Source: Prochlorococcus sp. AG-686-O05
GTDB taxonomy: Bacteria; Cyanobacteriota; Cyanobacteriia; PCC-6307; Cyanobiaceae
Direction of reading: 5' to 3'
DNA: 38,034 nucleotides
Assembly: GCA_003210235.1 (NCBI GenBank)
Contig: QCVV01000005.1
Location: 1 to 38,034, forward strand
In this document: one piece after another, positions 22,516 through 30,916 of the stretch
Layout of the letters: every line of letters starts with the position of its first letter
How positions within the stretch are numbered: position 1 is the stretch's first letter
The notes under the pieces: model-generated
What the model was told of the DNA's origin: nothing
Seen by the model: the letters and a program-made list of their open reading frames with translations, nothing else
Database searches by the model: none
Position numbers and translations under genes: made by a program

Positions 22516-23874
22516 ATGAGTATCAACGAAAAAGTTCCTGTAACAATCCTTACTGGATTCTTAGGCTCAGGTAAAACAACTCTCCTTAATAGAATATTAA
22601 GTGAAGAGCATGGTAAGAGAATAGCTGTTATTGAAAATGAATACGGTGAAGTTGGGATAGATCAAGGTCTTGTAATAAATGCCGATGAAGAAGTATTTGA
22701 AATGTCTAATGGTTGTATTTGCTGTACTGTTCGCGGAGATCTTATTAGAGTCCTTGGTAATTTAATGAAAAGAAGGGATAAATTTGACTATGTTTTAGTT
22801 GAAACAACTGGATTAGCTGACCCTGGTCCTGTTGCTCAAACATTTTTTATGGATGAAGAAATTAGTTCTGAATTCACACTTGATGGGATAGTTACATTAG
22901 TTGATGCAGCTCATATTGATCAACAACTTGGACGTAGTGATGAGAGTTCTGAGCAAGTGGCATTTGCAGATGTCTTAGTTCTTAATAAAACTGATTTAGT
23001 CTCAGATGATGCTCTTGATAACCTTGAATCAAGATTAAGAGATATGAATCGAATGACTCGTATTATTCGAGCGGAGAAAGCAGAAGTTCCTATTGATACA
23101 GTTTTAAATTTGAGTGCATTCGATCTTGACCAAATTTTAAAGCGAAGACCAACTTTCTTAGAACCTGAATATCCTTTTGAATGGTCAGGAGTTTATGAGG
23201 TTGAGCCTGGAAAATATGAATTAAAACTTGAAGAAGGGCCTGATCCTGAAATGTCTTTAGTAGCTTTTGCTAATCAAGGATTTAGTGAGGAAGAATTAAA
23301 AGAGGGTGCAGAAGCCTCTGTAAGACTTTATGCAGAAAAAGCTAAAAACTTAGAACCTGGAAATACTATTCCATATGATGAGCATGTAAGTCTTAAATTA
23401 CAAAACAAAGGATCTAAATCTTTTATTTTGGATGTTGAAAAAGCGTCAAAAGTTGGATTGTTCACACAACATACTGCTGAAGAATTCAATATGAAAGTGC
23501 TAAAAATAGATTCCCAAAATAATGTAAAGGAAATTCCTTTTAAAACTGAAAGAAACTGGGTCGCAGAACATGAACATGATGATGAAGTTGGATCAATTGC
23601 AATAGAGCGTTTTGGAGATGTTGATCCTGAAAAGTTGAATACTTGGATGGGAAGACTTCTTTCCGAAAAAGGAGTTGATATATTCAGAACAAAAGGGTTT
23701 ATTAGTTATTCTGGCAACCCACGCCGAATAGTATTTCAAGGAGTTCACATGTTATTTACTGCCCAACCAGATAAAGAATGGGGAAATGAGCCACGCAGAA
23801 ATCAACTTGTGTTTATTGGAAGAAACCTAGATGAAAAAGAGATGCAAGAGGGATTTGATAAGTGCCTGATATAG
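22516..23874 (+). CDS. COG0523 (CobW-like) GTPase with FEWxG insert
   Basis: 452 residues versus about 320-350 usual. G1 GFLGSGKTT (14-22), the metal motif GCICC (66-70, CxCC), Walker B/G3 ETTGLADPGP, G4 NKTD (157-160). CobW_C follows after 360 (GFISYSGNPRRIVFQGVHML). Residues 221-343 are an insert starting FEWSGVYEVEPGKYELKLEE and including LFTQHTAEEF, homologous to the ZnuA repeats; EHEHDD (351-356) follows. COG0523 GTPases deliver metals (zinc, cobalt, nickel) to target proteins; its Zur-box setting points to zinc. It overlaps the WD40 gene by 13 nt. Confidence 0.9.
   Translation: MSINEKVPVTILTGFLGSGKTTLLNRILSEEHGKRIAVIENEYGEVGIDQGLVINADEEVFEMSNGCICCTVRGDLIRVLGNLMKRRDKFDYVLVETTGLADPGPVAQTFFMDEEISSEFTLDGIVTLVDAAHIDQQLGRSDESSEQVAFADVLVLNKTDLVSDDALDNLESRLRDMNRMTRIIRAEKAEVPIDTVLNLSAFDLDQILKRRPTFLEPEYPFEWSGVYEVEPGKYELKLEEGPDPEMSLVAFANQGFSEEELKEGAEASVRLYAEKAKNLEPGNTIPYDEHVSLKLQNKGSKSFILDVEKASKVGLFTQHTAEEFNMKVLKIDSQNNVKEIPFKTERNWVAEHEHDDEVGSIAIERFGDVDPEKLNTWMGRLLSEKGVDIFRTKGFISYSGNPRRIVFQGVHMLFTAQPDKEWGNEPRRNQLVFIGRNLDEKEMQEGFDKCLI
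23176..23544 (+). other. FEWxG-FTxH domain segment in the GTPase gene
   Basis: Encodes residues 221-343 of the GTPase. Shared positions with the two ZnuA copies: FEW[AS]G at the start, a D-P-[AE]-M turn, a middle acidic stretch, then [LF]FT[EQ]H followed by EF. It replaces nothing in the standard COG0523 fold, so it is an insertion. No known domain name could be attached. Confidence 0.75.
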
Positions 23875-24935
23875 AACCCTTTAGCCCAAGAGGCATGTTT
23901 CATGATGGATGGTCTGCGGAGGTCGATGATTATGCAATAGTTTGTGGTTGGGCTTTAGGAGGAAAGCTATTTATTGTTGGAGATGTAATAGGAGGACTTT
24001 ATGGGTTCGAAGGCAAAACAGGTAACCTTATTTGGAAAAAGGATGAAACCCACTCAGGAGGTCTTCTCGCTATGTCTATCCATCCAAATGGAGAGATTTT
24101 TGCGACTTCTGGACAAGACGGAATAGTACGAATATTAAATTGTAATAATGGGGAAGAAATTAAAGCCATTAAACTAGGTAAAGGTTGGGTAGAACATTTA
24201 AGTTGGTCAAATGGCGGTTTATATTTGGCCATAGCTTTTTCAAAAAAAGTATATGTATTTAATCAAGAAGGTAATGAGGAATGGGTTTCAGAAGATCATC
24301 CGAGTACAGTAAGTGCCATATCGTGGTCGAATAAGAATGAATTAGCAACTGCATGCTACGGACGCGTAACTTTCTTTGATGTAGCAAATAAAAAGACTAA
24401 TCAGAAACTTGAATGGCAAGGTTCACTAGTTTCGATGCAGTTAAGCCCTGATGGAGATATTGTCGCCTGTGGGAGTCAAGATAATTCGGTACATTTCTGG
24501 CGTAGATCAACTGGACTTGATGCTGAAATGACAGGTTATCCAGGAAAGCCTTCTCACCTTTCTTTCGATGATACTGGCATGCTATTAGCAACTAGTGGTA
24601 GCGAAAGAATTACAGTATGGAGTTTTTCAGGTAATGGACCTGAAGGAACGATGCCGGGAGAATTATCTCATCATACTGAACCAATTTCCAGCCTAGCTTT
24701 TTCTAACAAAGGTTTGCTAGTTGCTTCAGGTTCAAGAGATGGATCAGTAGTAGCTAGTTTTCTTAAAAACGACGGTAATGGGGATCCTGTAGGAGCTGCT
24801 TTTGCTGGAGATTTAGTTGGAGATATTGCTTGGAGACCCGATGACTGCGCTTTGGCCGCAGTTAATGCAAAGGGTATTGTAACCGTTTGGAATTTTAAAG
24901 TCCGTACAAGTTCTTCTTCAAAGGGGTTCAAGTAA
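23862..24935 (+). CDS. WD40 repeat protein
   Basis: 357 residues from GTG 23862, which has an AAGAGGGA Shine-Dalgarno 9 nt upstream and overlaps the CobW gene by 13 nt (translational coupling); ATG 23895 is an alternative. About six or seven WD40 blades are visible from repeated GH/D...WSx units: LLAMSIHPNGEIFATSGQDG, LVSMQLSPDGDIVACGSQDN, ISSLAFSNKGLLVASGSRDG and DIAWRPDDCALAAVNAKG. WD40 beta-propellers are binding platforms. Tight coupling suggests it scaffolds or binds the zinc GTPase or a client. Confidence 0.88.
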   Translation: MPDIEPFSPRGMFHDGWSAEVDDYAIVCGWALGGKLFIVGDVIGGLYGFEGKTGNLIWKKDETHSGGLLAMSIHPNGEIFATSGQDGIVRILNCNNGEEIKAIKLGKGWVEHLSWSNGGLYLAIAFSKKVYVFNQEGNEEWVSEDHPSTVSAISWSNKNELATACYGRVTFFDVANKKTNQKLEWQGSLVSMQLSPDGDIVACGSQDNSVHFWRRSTGLDAEMTGYPGKPSHLSFDDTGMLLATSGSERITVWSFSGNGPEGTMPGELSHHTEPISSLAFSNKGLLVASGSRDGSVVASFLKNDGNGDPVGAAFAGDLVGDIAWRPDDCALAAVNAKGIVTVWNFKVRTSSSSKGFK

Positions 24936-24951
24936 TTTCTAGCTTATAGAT

Positions 24952-25116
24952 TTACCAATAATTGGTTTTCAAATGTCTCTCAATACAAATTACTTCGCAA
25001 TCATTATCTATACCTTTTGGATGAATATCGCAATATGAAAGACATTGTAAATATTCATCTACGGGATTATTAATATCAATATTATTTTGATTATTTTGAA
25101 TGTTTGAATTAGTCAT
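24952..25116 (-). CDS. 54-residue Cys-rich protein
   Basis: ATG 25116 to TAA 24952. Asn-rich N-terminus then CLSYCDIHPKGIDNDCEVIC followed by a His: CxxxC, ten residues, CxxxC, a possible metal or disulfide knuckle. It sits beside the zinc island on the opposite strand. Metal binding is inference. Confidence 0.6.
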   Translation of the reverse strand: MTNSNIQNNQNNIDINNPVDEYLQCLSYCDIHPKGIDNDCEVICIERHLKTNYW

Positions 25117-25728
25117 AAATAGATTTCCTCAATTCATTTACGGTTAACATATACGAGAGAGATAAGAAAAGATATAAGCAAAACTTCCTAAAAAACTAAA
25201 CAAGAAATAAATAAAAGTTAAAGGGGAAAATTAACAAATTGATTAACACTATCGGACATTTTGGATTAAAAATCAATGCGTATAAAAACGGATTGTTTTT
25301 TTAAAAGTTTTTAATTAATTTGTGATTGTTGAGTTTTAGGAGGTCTTTCAAAATGATCGATAGCCAGCCTGCAATTTCAGAATAATTCCGTACTAATTTA
25401 ATTAACTGCTCCAATTATTTTTTATTAATGTCTGAACTTACTTCTTCCGCATCGTTTAGGTGCCCAATAAGAAAAAAGTTCAATTCTAGAGTCTTTGCCC
25501 CAGTTAAAAACAATTAGTTTTTTAAGATTATTTTAGCTGAACAGTAATTAACAAAAAGGATCAATGATTTAGGCTAGTTGTTAATTTTGATATATAAAAT
25601 AAGTAAGAGAATAAAAGGAGAGCTTTTAAAAGCTCTCCTTTTATTTGTGCTAAAAAAAACTTTGGCATTATTATATTTTTTTAGCTATTTATTATAGAAA
25701 GAAACTTTATTTGGATAGAGAAAAAATA
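25117..25728. other. Gene-poor 0.6-kb stretch with two very short ORFs
   Basis: No protein-sized gene on either strand. At 25353-25385 a 10-codon ORF (MIDSQPAISE) has the best Shine-Dalgarno in the window (TAGGAGG, 9 nt upstream). A 29-codon ORF at 25428-25517 (MSELTSSASFRCPIRKKFNS...) has no Shine-Dalgarno. A weak hairpin with T-run is at 25272-25302 and a strong terminator at 25612-25642. An sRNA, a leader or short peptide genes are all possible; no known RNA family was recognised. Confidence 0.4.
25612..25642. terminator. Near-perfect terminator hairpin
   Basis: AAAAGGAGAGCTTTT followed directly by AAAAGCTCTCCTTTT is a 15-bp inverted repeat with no real loop in DNA. T- and A-rich edges on both sides allow termination in either direction. 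It ends transcription arriving from the gene-poor stretch on the plus strand. Confidence 0.7.
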
Positions 25729-25872
25729 ATGTCAAAAAAACCTAGATTTTTTTCTGATTTATTAGCTAGATTTGTTAATGAAATTGAATACAAAAAAGTT
25801 TTTAAGAAATTAAAGAAACATGATCTTATGGCCGATATAGATGATCAGAGATCACACCATTTCTATTCATAG
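25729..25872 (+). CDS. 47-residue basic protein
   Basis: ATG 25729 to TAG 25870. MSKKPRFFSDLLARFVNEIE then a Lys-rich helix and a His-rich end (DDQRSHHFYS). Soluble. No family recognised. Confidence 0.5.
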   Translation: MSKKPRFFSDLLARFVNEIEYKKVFKKLKKHDLMADIDDQRSHHFYS

Positions 25873-25999
25873 AGAAGGGGACTAAATCTATCTATTGGTA
25901 TAAATCTATTACTTCAAAAATATTGCTTTGGCTAGAAGTCTTCTTACAAAATAATTTTTTTATATTTCTAATAATAAAAAATAAATTTTGTTTTAATCC

Positions 26000-26293
26000 A
26001 TGAATAATTATTATTGTCCGTACTGTAGTCCTAAATATCAATTTCAAAAGAAATCAACTTCAGGAGAATTAATATGTGGGTTATGTGGAGACCCTCTAAT
26101 AAAAAGGCAATTTATTAAAATTAATCAAATAATTGCTATCGTTGCCTCCTTATCGTTAGTACTTCCTTTGATTTACACTTTTATTATTTTAATTAAAAAC
26201 CAAGTAAATCCTCCTAGGAGAAATTACCAAGCTTATACAAATTCAATCGAGAAAATTTCAAAATTAAAAAATTTATCAACCTCTACAAAGTGA
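26000..26293 (+). CDS. Zinc-ribbon membrane protein
   Basis: 97 residues. Two CxxC knuckles (C6/C9 in YCPYC and C26/C29 in ICGLC) form a rubredoxin- or zinc-ribbon-like head, followed by one membrane helix (about 43-64) and a polar tail. Function unknown. Convergent with the next gene, overlapping its 3' end by 18 nt. Confidence 0.65.
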   Translation: MNNYYCPYCSPKYQFQKKSTSGELICGLCGDPLIKRQFIKINQIIAIVASLSLVLPLIYTFIILIKNQVNPPRRNYQAYTNSIEKISKLKNLSTSTK

Positions 26294-26497
26294 TTTAATT
26301 AAACAAGAATTATTATCTTCAACTTGATTTTTATTAATAATATTGTTTAATTCTTTATTCATAATTAATGGTCTAATAGATTCTCTACAATGATTTTCAC
26401 ATCCGCCATTAAAAGAATCATGAGCTTGTAAAAAGTTAGTATTTGTGAATAAGATAAGTAAAATTAAATTTAGAGTTTGTTTTATTTTGTATTTCAT
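26276..26497 (-). CDS. Secreted small Cys-containing protein
   Basis: 73 residues from MKYKIKQTLN; the frame extends upstream to ATG 26548, but this start gives a clean signal peptide (LILLILFTNTNFLQA then HDSFNGG). The mature part has GGCENHCRESIRPLI and NSCLIKSLCRG: four Cys as two CxxxC/CxxxxC pairs, with His next to one of them. It could bind metal or haem-like cofactors, or form disulfides in the lumen or periplasm. Confidence 0.55.
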   Translation of the reverse strand: MKYKIKQTLNLILLILFTNTNFLQAHDSFNGGCENHCRESIRPLIMNKELNNIINKNQVEDNNSCLIKSLCRG

Positions 26498-26538
26498 TTT
26501 TAGAAAATTATTTACCATTCGTAAATAAATAATATCAA

Positions 26539-26775
26539 CTAATTCCAAGGAGTGTTAATCAGTCCCCAAATATCAAAAAAGAAAAATAAAATCGCAATAG
26601 CCACTAAATCCCAAGCCCTTTCCCTAAAAGCCCAAGGTGCTATAAAAACTTCTCCCAAACCATGAATTGCAGCTCCAGTAGGTAGATGATCTAAAACAAG
26701 CAAACTATGAGAAAGAATAAAAAGTAAACTCGCAAAATATCTTAAAAAAACAAATTGCCAATTACCAGAGTTCAT
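26539..26775 (-). CDS. Small membrane protein with conserved central helices
   Basis: 78 residues with three hydrophobic segments (about 8-28, 36-48, 56-74). The middle has LPTGAAIHGLGEVFIAPWAFR, which looks constrained. It resembles other cyanobacterial small integral membrane proteins; no family is assigned. Confidence 0.6.
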   Translation of the reverse strand: MNSGNWQFVFLRYFASLLFILSHSLLVLDHLPTGAAIHGLGEVFIAPWAFRERAWDLVAIAILFFFFDIWGLINTPWN

Positions 26776-26913
26776 GTTTTTTATATTTTTAAGAAATATA
26801 GTTCAATGCATAAATTATTGAAATAGATTTAGTCTGTAGATATTTCGTTTTGTAGTTTTAAATACTAAATAAGGTTCCAAGCTAAAGTAAAAGTTTAGTA
26901 AAAGAAGAAGTAT

Positions 26914-28347
26914 ATGTTTTCAAATTATCGTCCTAAAAATAATTTTGACGAATACTTTAAAGATAATTTGAATTCAGCTAGAGAAATATTAAATCCCTTA
27001 TTATCTTTACTAGATAATATGGGTTTAGACGATCTAAACAGAAATCATTCGGCCGCCAAGAAGCTATTACTAAGACACGGAGCAACTTTTAGGTTAAACG
27101 ACACAGGCTTAAAAGGTACAGAAAGAATATTACCTTTTGACCCTTTACCGAGAATAATAAGTAAGCACGACTGGATAACCTTAGAAGAAGGCTTAAAGCA
27201 GAGACTTGAGGCAATAGATCTTTTCTTAGATGATATATATAATTCTCAAAATATAATTAATGATGGAATAATTCCAAGAGAATTAATTGAGAGCTCAGAT
27301 GGATGGAGGCCTCAAATGTTGGGTTTTAAGCCTCCATTGAATAAATGGTGTCAAATATCAGGACTTGACTTAATAAGAGATGGACAAGGTACTTGGCATG
27401 TTTTAGAAGACAACTTAAGATGTCCTTCTGGTGTGGCTTATTTTTTGGAGAATAGATTAGTTATGAAGAATATCTTCCCTAATCTTTTCTCAGGCAGGAT
27501 AGTTAAACCTATTGATGAATACCCATCATTTTTATTAAAGACTCTCCAAGAACTAGCTATTTGGACTGATACACCAAAAATAGTTTTATTAACACCTGGG
27601 ATTTTTAATAGTGCATATTTTGAACATAGTTATTTAGCTCAAGAAATGGGAATTCAATTAGTTCAAGGTCATGATTTAATTTGTAACGATGAATATATTT
27701 ACTTAAAGACTACTTCTGGATTAAAAAGAGTAGATGTAATTTATAGAAGGATTGATGATGATTTCTTAGATCCTATAAATTTTAGAAAAGATTCATATTT
27801 AGGTGTTAGTGGTTTACTAGATGTCATGAAGGCAGGTCATGTTGCTGTTGCGAATGTTCCCGGGACAGGAATAGCAGATGACAAAATGATTTATTCTTTT
27901 GTTCCTAAAATGATCAAATATTTTCTTGATGAAGAACCAATAATAAAAAATGTTGAAACCTATATTTGTTATTACGAAAAGGATAGAGAATATGTCTTAA
28001 AGAACCTTCCAAAACTTGTTGTCAAATCAGTCTCTGAAGCTGGAGGTTATGGAATGTTAATTGGTCCTCAATCAACTACAACTGAGATAAATGAATTCTC
28101 AGACAAAATCAATAATAATCCTAGAAATTTCATAGCTCAACCTACTCTAGAACTTTCTACAGTTCCATCATTATGCGATGGTGAACTTTATCCATGTCAC
28201 GTTGATTTAAGACCATACATTTTAAGGGGAAAAGATTCATGGGTAAGTCCAGGAGGTTTAACTAGAGTTGCTTTAAAAAAAGGTTCATTAGTAGTCAATT
28301 CTTCTCAAGGAGGGGGTTGCAAAGATACATGGGTTGTAGGAAATTAG
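26914..28347 (+). CDS. Circularly permuted ATP-grasp protein
   Basis: 477 residues, the usual length of the circularly permuted ATP-grasp type 2 family (old DUF404/DUF407). Visible landmarks: WHVLEDNLRCPSGVAYFLENR, VIYRRIDDDFLDP, NVPGTGIADDKMIYSFVP and VVKSVSEAGGYGMLIGP for nucleotide and metal binding. ATP-grasp enzymes ligate a carboxylate to an amine or thiol. This one is the first gene of a trio with alpha-E and transglutaminase-like proteins, in a system known genomically for amide-bond or peptide-tag chemistry but with unclear substrate. The next gene starts one base after its stop. Confidence 0.92.
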   Translation: MFSNYRPKNNFDEYFKDNLNSAREILNPLLSLLDNMGLDDLNRNHSAAKKLLLRHGATFRLNDTGLKGTERILPFDPLPRIISKHDWITLEEGLKQRLEAIDLFLDDIYNSQNIINDGIIPRELIESSDGWRPQMLGFKPPLNKWCQISGLDLIRDGQGTWHVLEDNLRCPSGVAYFLENRLVMKNIFPNLFSGRIVKPIDEYPSFLLKTLQELAIWTDTPKIVLLTPGIFNSAYFEHSYLAQEMGIQLVQGHDLICNDEYIYLKTTSGLKRVDVIYRRIDDDFLDPINFRKDSYLGVSGLLDVMKAGHVAVANVPGTGIADDKMIYSFVPKMIKYFLDEEPIIKNVETYICYYEKDREYVLKNLPKLVVKSVSEAGGYGMLIGPQSTTTEINEFSDKINNNPRNFIAQPTLELSTVPSLCDGELYPCHVDLRPYILRGKDSWVSPGGLTRVALKKGSLVVNSSQGGGCKDTWVVGN

Positions 28348-28348
28348 A

Positions 28349-29305
28349 ATGCTTTTAAGTCGGGTAGCTGAATCTCTTTATTGGATTAATCGTTATTTAG
28401 AACGTGCGGAAAATATATCTCGTTTCGTAGAGGTTAGTGAAGCAATGTCTTTAGATTGTCCACCAGGCAGTGCTGAACCATGGCTGCCTCTAATTGATGC
28501 TTCAAGTGATAGAGAAACATTTGATTCTAGATTTCCTGAGAAGAAACAGGATGATGTTATTAATTTTTTAATTAGGGATCGATTAAATCCCAACAGCATA
28601 ATCTCTTGTATCCAATTGGCTAGAGAAAACGCTAGGCAAATAAGGGATGTAATGACATCTGAGATGTGGGAACAAATAAATATTTTATATTGGAATTTAC
28701 AAGAAGGTGAATCTATATGGGACCTTCCAAGGCAGGAGCAATTAAGCGAAATAAGAAGAGGATGTCAGTTGTTTTATGGCATTACAGACGCAACTCTTAG
28801 CAAAGATCTTGCATGTCAATTTAGTATTTTAGGTAGATTAATAGAAAGAGCAGATAAGACATCTAGAATCTTAGATGTAAAATATTACTTATTACTTCCA
28901 AGCTTAGATGCGCTTGGAGGAGTCCTGGATGAGTTGCAGTGGATAGCTCTTCTTCGTTCGGCAGGTGCTTATCAAATGTTCAGGAAAGCAGAACAAAATT
29001 CTATCCAGCCGAATTCAGTAGCACGATTTCTCTTACTAGATAATAATTTCCCAAGATCTGTTAGATACTGTTTGGATGGTATAAGTAATACCCTAAAAAT
29101 GATTAATACCTCTCCAAGTTCAGATAACCCCTCAAAACTTGAGTGCATGAGGGGTTTACTTAAAGCAAAGTGGAGTTATATCAGAATTGAAGATATAATT
29201 AATGACGGACTACATGAGGCTATTGATTCCTTACAAATTGATTTAAACAAACTGCATAATCTCATAGAAGATAAATATTTTATAAATAAAGAATTTGATC
29301 AATGA
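28349..29305 (+). CDS. Alpha-E domain protein
   Basis: 318 residues, fully helical, starting MLLSRVAESLYWINRYLERAE, the alpha-E (DUF403) signature. Other landmarks: REN-ARQIRDVMTSEMWEQIN and FSILGRLIERADKTSRILD. The domain always travels with ATP-grasp and transglutaminase partners. Biochemical function unresolved; it is likely the third component of the complex. Next ATG overlaps its stop (ATGA). Confidence 0.92.
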   Translation: MLLSRVAESLYWINRYLERAENISRFVEVSEAMSLDCPPGSAEPWLPLIDASSDRETFDSRFPEKKQDDVINFLIRDRLNPNSIISCIQLARENARQIRDVMTSEMWEQINILYWNLQEGESIWDLPRQEQLSEIRRGCQLFYGITDATLSKDLACQFSILGRLIERADKTSRILDVKYYLLLPSLDALGGVLDELQWIALLRSAGAYQMFRKAEQNSIQPNSVARFLLLDNNFPRSVRYCLDGISNTLKMINTSPSSDNPSKLECMRGLLKAKWSYIRIEDIINDGLHEAIDSLQIDLNKLHNLIEDKYFINKEFDQ

Positions 29306-30162
29306 AAATTAAATATATCCATAACCTTGAATATTCCTATGAAGAATCAGTTCAATTGGGGGAACATCGATTATGTATCAAGCCAAGATCGCATGGATTT
29401 CAAAGGCTAATAAACTTTAATTTAAATATTTCTCCAAATCCTAAAATTCTTTATCCTTTGCTTGCCGCCAGTGGTGAAGAGATTAACAGAATTACCTTTG
29501 AGGGATATACCGATTCATTATCTATCAAAGCAATAAGCGAGGTTGAGACATTTAAACATCCTTGCATTCTTGATGGTGTAAAAGAAAGGGACCTTACATT
29601 ACCCTTTTGTAGAAGTATCATTAATAGAGATCTTCAGGGCGCTTTGGAAGGATGGATGCCAAATGGGCAGCATGATCCTTCTGCTGTTGAATTAGCTCAA
29701 GAGTCATTAGCAGGAAGTAGCAATAATGCCTTATCTTTTACATTTCAACTTATAGAAATTATTCAGGATCGAGTTAAGTATACGAAAAGACATACTGGAC
29801 CAGCATGGCCAGCGAGCAGGACTCTTAGAGAAAGGGTTGGGTCATGCAGAGACTTAGCAATGCTAATGGTTGAGTCATGCAGATCAGTCGGAATACCAAG
29901 CAGATTTGTTAGTGGTTATCATTTTGAAGATCCTTTACCAAAAGAATTTGAATTACATGCATGGGCTGAATTATATATCCCAGGAGCAGGATGGAGAGGT
30001 TTTGATCCAAGCGGTAAAGGATTAATAGACGAAAGGTATTTAACATTAGTATCTTCTTCAAAATCGAACCTAACAGCAGTGATTACTGGAAACTTTAGAG
30101 GCAAAACAAACCTTAAGAATAATTTGACATGGGAAATAAAGCCTTTAGCAATTTGTAATTAA
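29302..30162 (+). CDS. Transglutaminase-like protease/transferase
   Basis: 286 residues. N-terminal beta domain (Bact_transglu_N) over 1-95, then the catalytic core with Cys182 in GSCRD, His219 in HAWAE and Asp235 in FDPSGK, the expected triad. Members may hydrolyse or transfer amide bonds. ATGA overlap with the alpha-E gene. The operon works with the ATP-grasp enzyme (bond formation) and this enzyme (bond cleavage or transfer). Substrate is unknown. Confidence 0.92.
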   Translation: MKIKYIHNLEYSYEESVQLGEHRLCIKPRSHGFQRLINFNLNISPNPKILYPLLAASGEEINRITFEGYTDSLSIKAISEVETFKHPCILDGVKERDLTLPFCRSIINRDLQGALEGWMPNGQHDPSAVELAQESLAGSSNNALSFTFQLIEIIQDRVKYTKRHTGPAWPASRTLRERVGSCRDLAMLMVESCRSVGIPSRFVSGYHFEDPLPKEFELHAWAELYIPGAGWRGFDPSGKGLIDERYLTLVSSSKSNLTAVITGNFRGKTNLKNNLTWEIKPLAICN

Positions 30163-30245
30163 TTAAGCCTTTTAATCTTTACAATTATTTTGAGGGATAT
30201 TTAAAAAATAATCTTAATTATTAATTTAATAGAGGTGTTCCTTAA

Positions 30246-30833
30246 TTGGTGTTAACTGATACGTTATCTTCAAAATTTATCTGTTTTCATTTAATTAATA
30301 TTTCAAAGAAATTGAACTCAACTTTAAAAATCGAACTTGCCAAGCCAAACAAATCTGAAATGTTTGAATTGAAAAGTTACGAAAAATTTCGTGATACGGA
30401 AGATGTCAGATTTTTCGATATTAGTATTAATAACTCAAATTTTAGAGACTTAGTAATTCATAATGGGCCAGCTGTGAGTCCGCCTAATGATAAAGAATTA
30501 GGCAATTGGCAGTTTTATATTCATCACAAACAAGAGGATAACCTTTTAGCTATTTCAGGAGGAAGAACTTTTTATCTCGTAAACTTAGGATGGGAGTATC
30601 CTTTCTACAAAGTAAGATTAGAATCATGTGGATTAATCTTAAAAATCCCTAGAGGAACTTTTCATAGATCTGTTTCTGATGAAAATGGTTCTGTTGTTTT
30701 AAATCAAGCTATAAGAGATAAGGAAGGAAGTGTTGAATCTGAATTCAAAGTTACCAATAGCAAAGATAATAAAAAACTTCACGATTGCATAACAAATTTA
30801 CAACCTAAATTTAAAATTTATAGTGTTAAATAA
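30246..30833 (+). CDS. Conserved cupin-like protein following the ATP-grasp operon
   Basis: 195 residues with a TTG start at 30246 (next codon GTG is an alternative); AGAGG lies upstream. The middle (GNWQFYIHHKQEDNLLAISGGRTFYLVNLGWEYPF ... LKIPRGTFHRSVSDENGSV) has a double-stranded beta-helix feel, with a His-His and PRGTFHRS typical of cupins. It may be co-regulated with the trio 83 nt upstream. No metal ligand set is proven. Confidence 0.55.
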   Translation: MVLTDTLSSKFICFHLINISKKLNSTLKIELAKPNKSEMFELKSYEKFRDTEDVRFFDISINNSNFRDLVIHNGPAVSPPNDKELGNWQFYIHHKQEDNLLAISGGRTFYLVNLGWEYPFYKVRLESCGLILKIPRGTFHRSVSDENGSVVLNQAIRDKEGSVESEFKVTNSKDNKKLHDCITNLQPKFKIYSVK

Positions 30834-30874
30834 CTTTAAAAACCTTATTCAAATTTTAAAAACAATTTAAATAA

Positions 30875-30896
30875 TTATCTTATTGAGATAAGATAA
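30875..30896. promoter_or_regulatory. 22-bp palindrome in the leader of the pentapeptide gene
   Basis: TTATCTTAT-TGAG-ATAAGATAA is a perfect 9-bp inverted repeat ending 20 nt before the start codon. There is no T-tail, so an operator or 5' UTR stem is likelier than a terminator. Confidence 0.4.
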
Positions 30897-30916
30897 AGGA
30901 ACTGTAAAATCTCAAC

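Noticed and set aside
23999-24931. Several minus-strand open frames inside the WD40 gene
   Set aside because: They are antisense to well-formed WD40 blades and have no domain of their own.
25353-25642. Known RNA such as tmRNA, 6S or a riboswitch
   Set aside because: No tag-peptide, 6S bubble or riboswitch core could be recognised.
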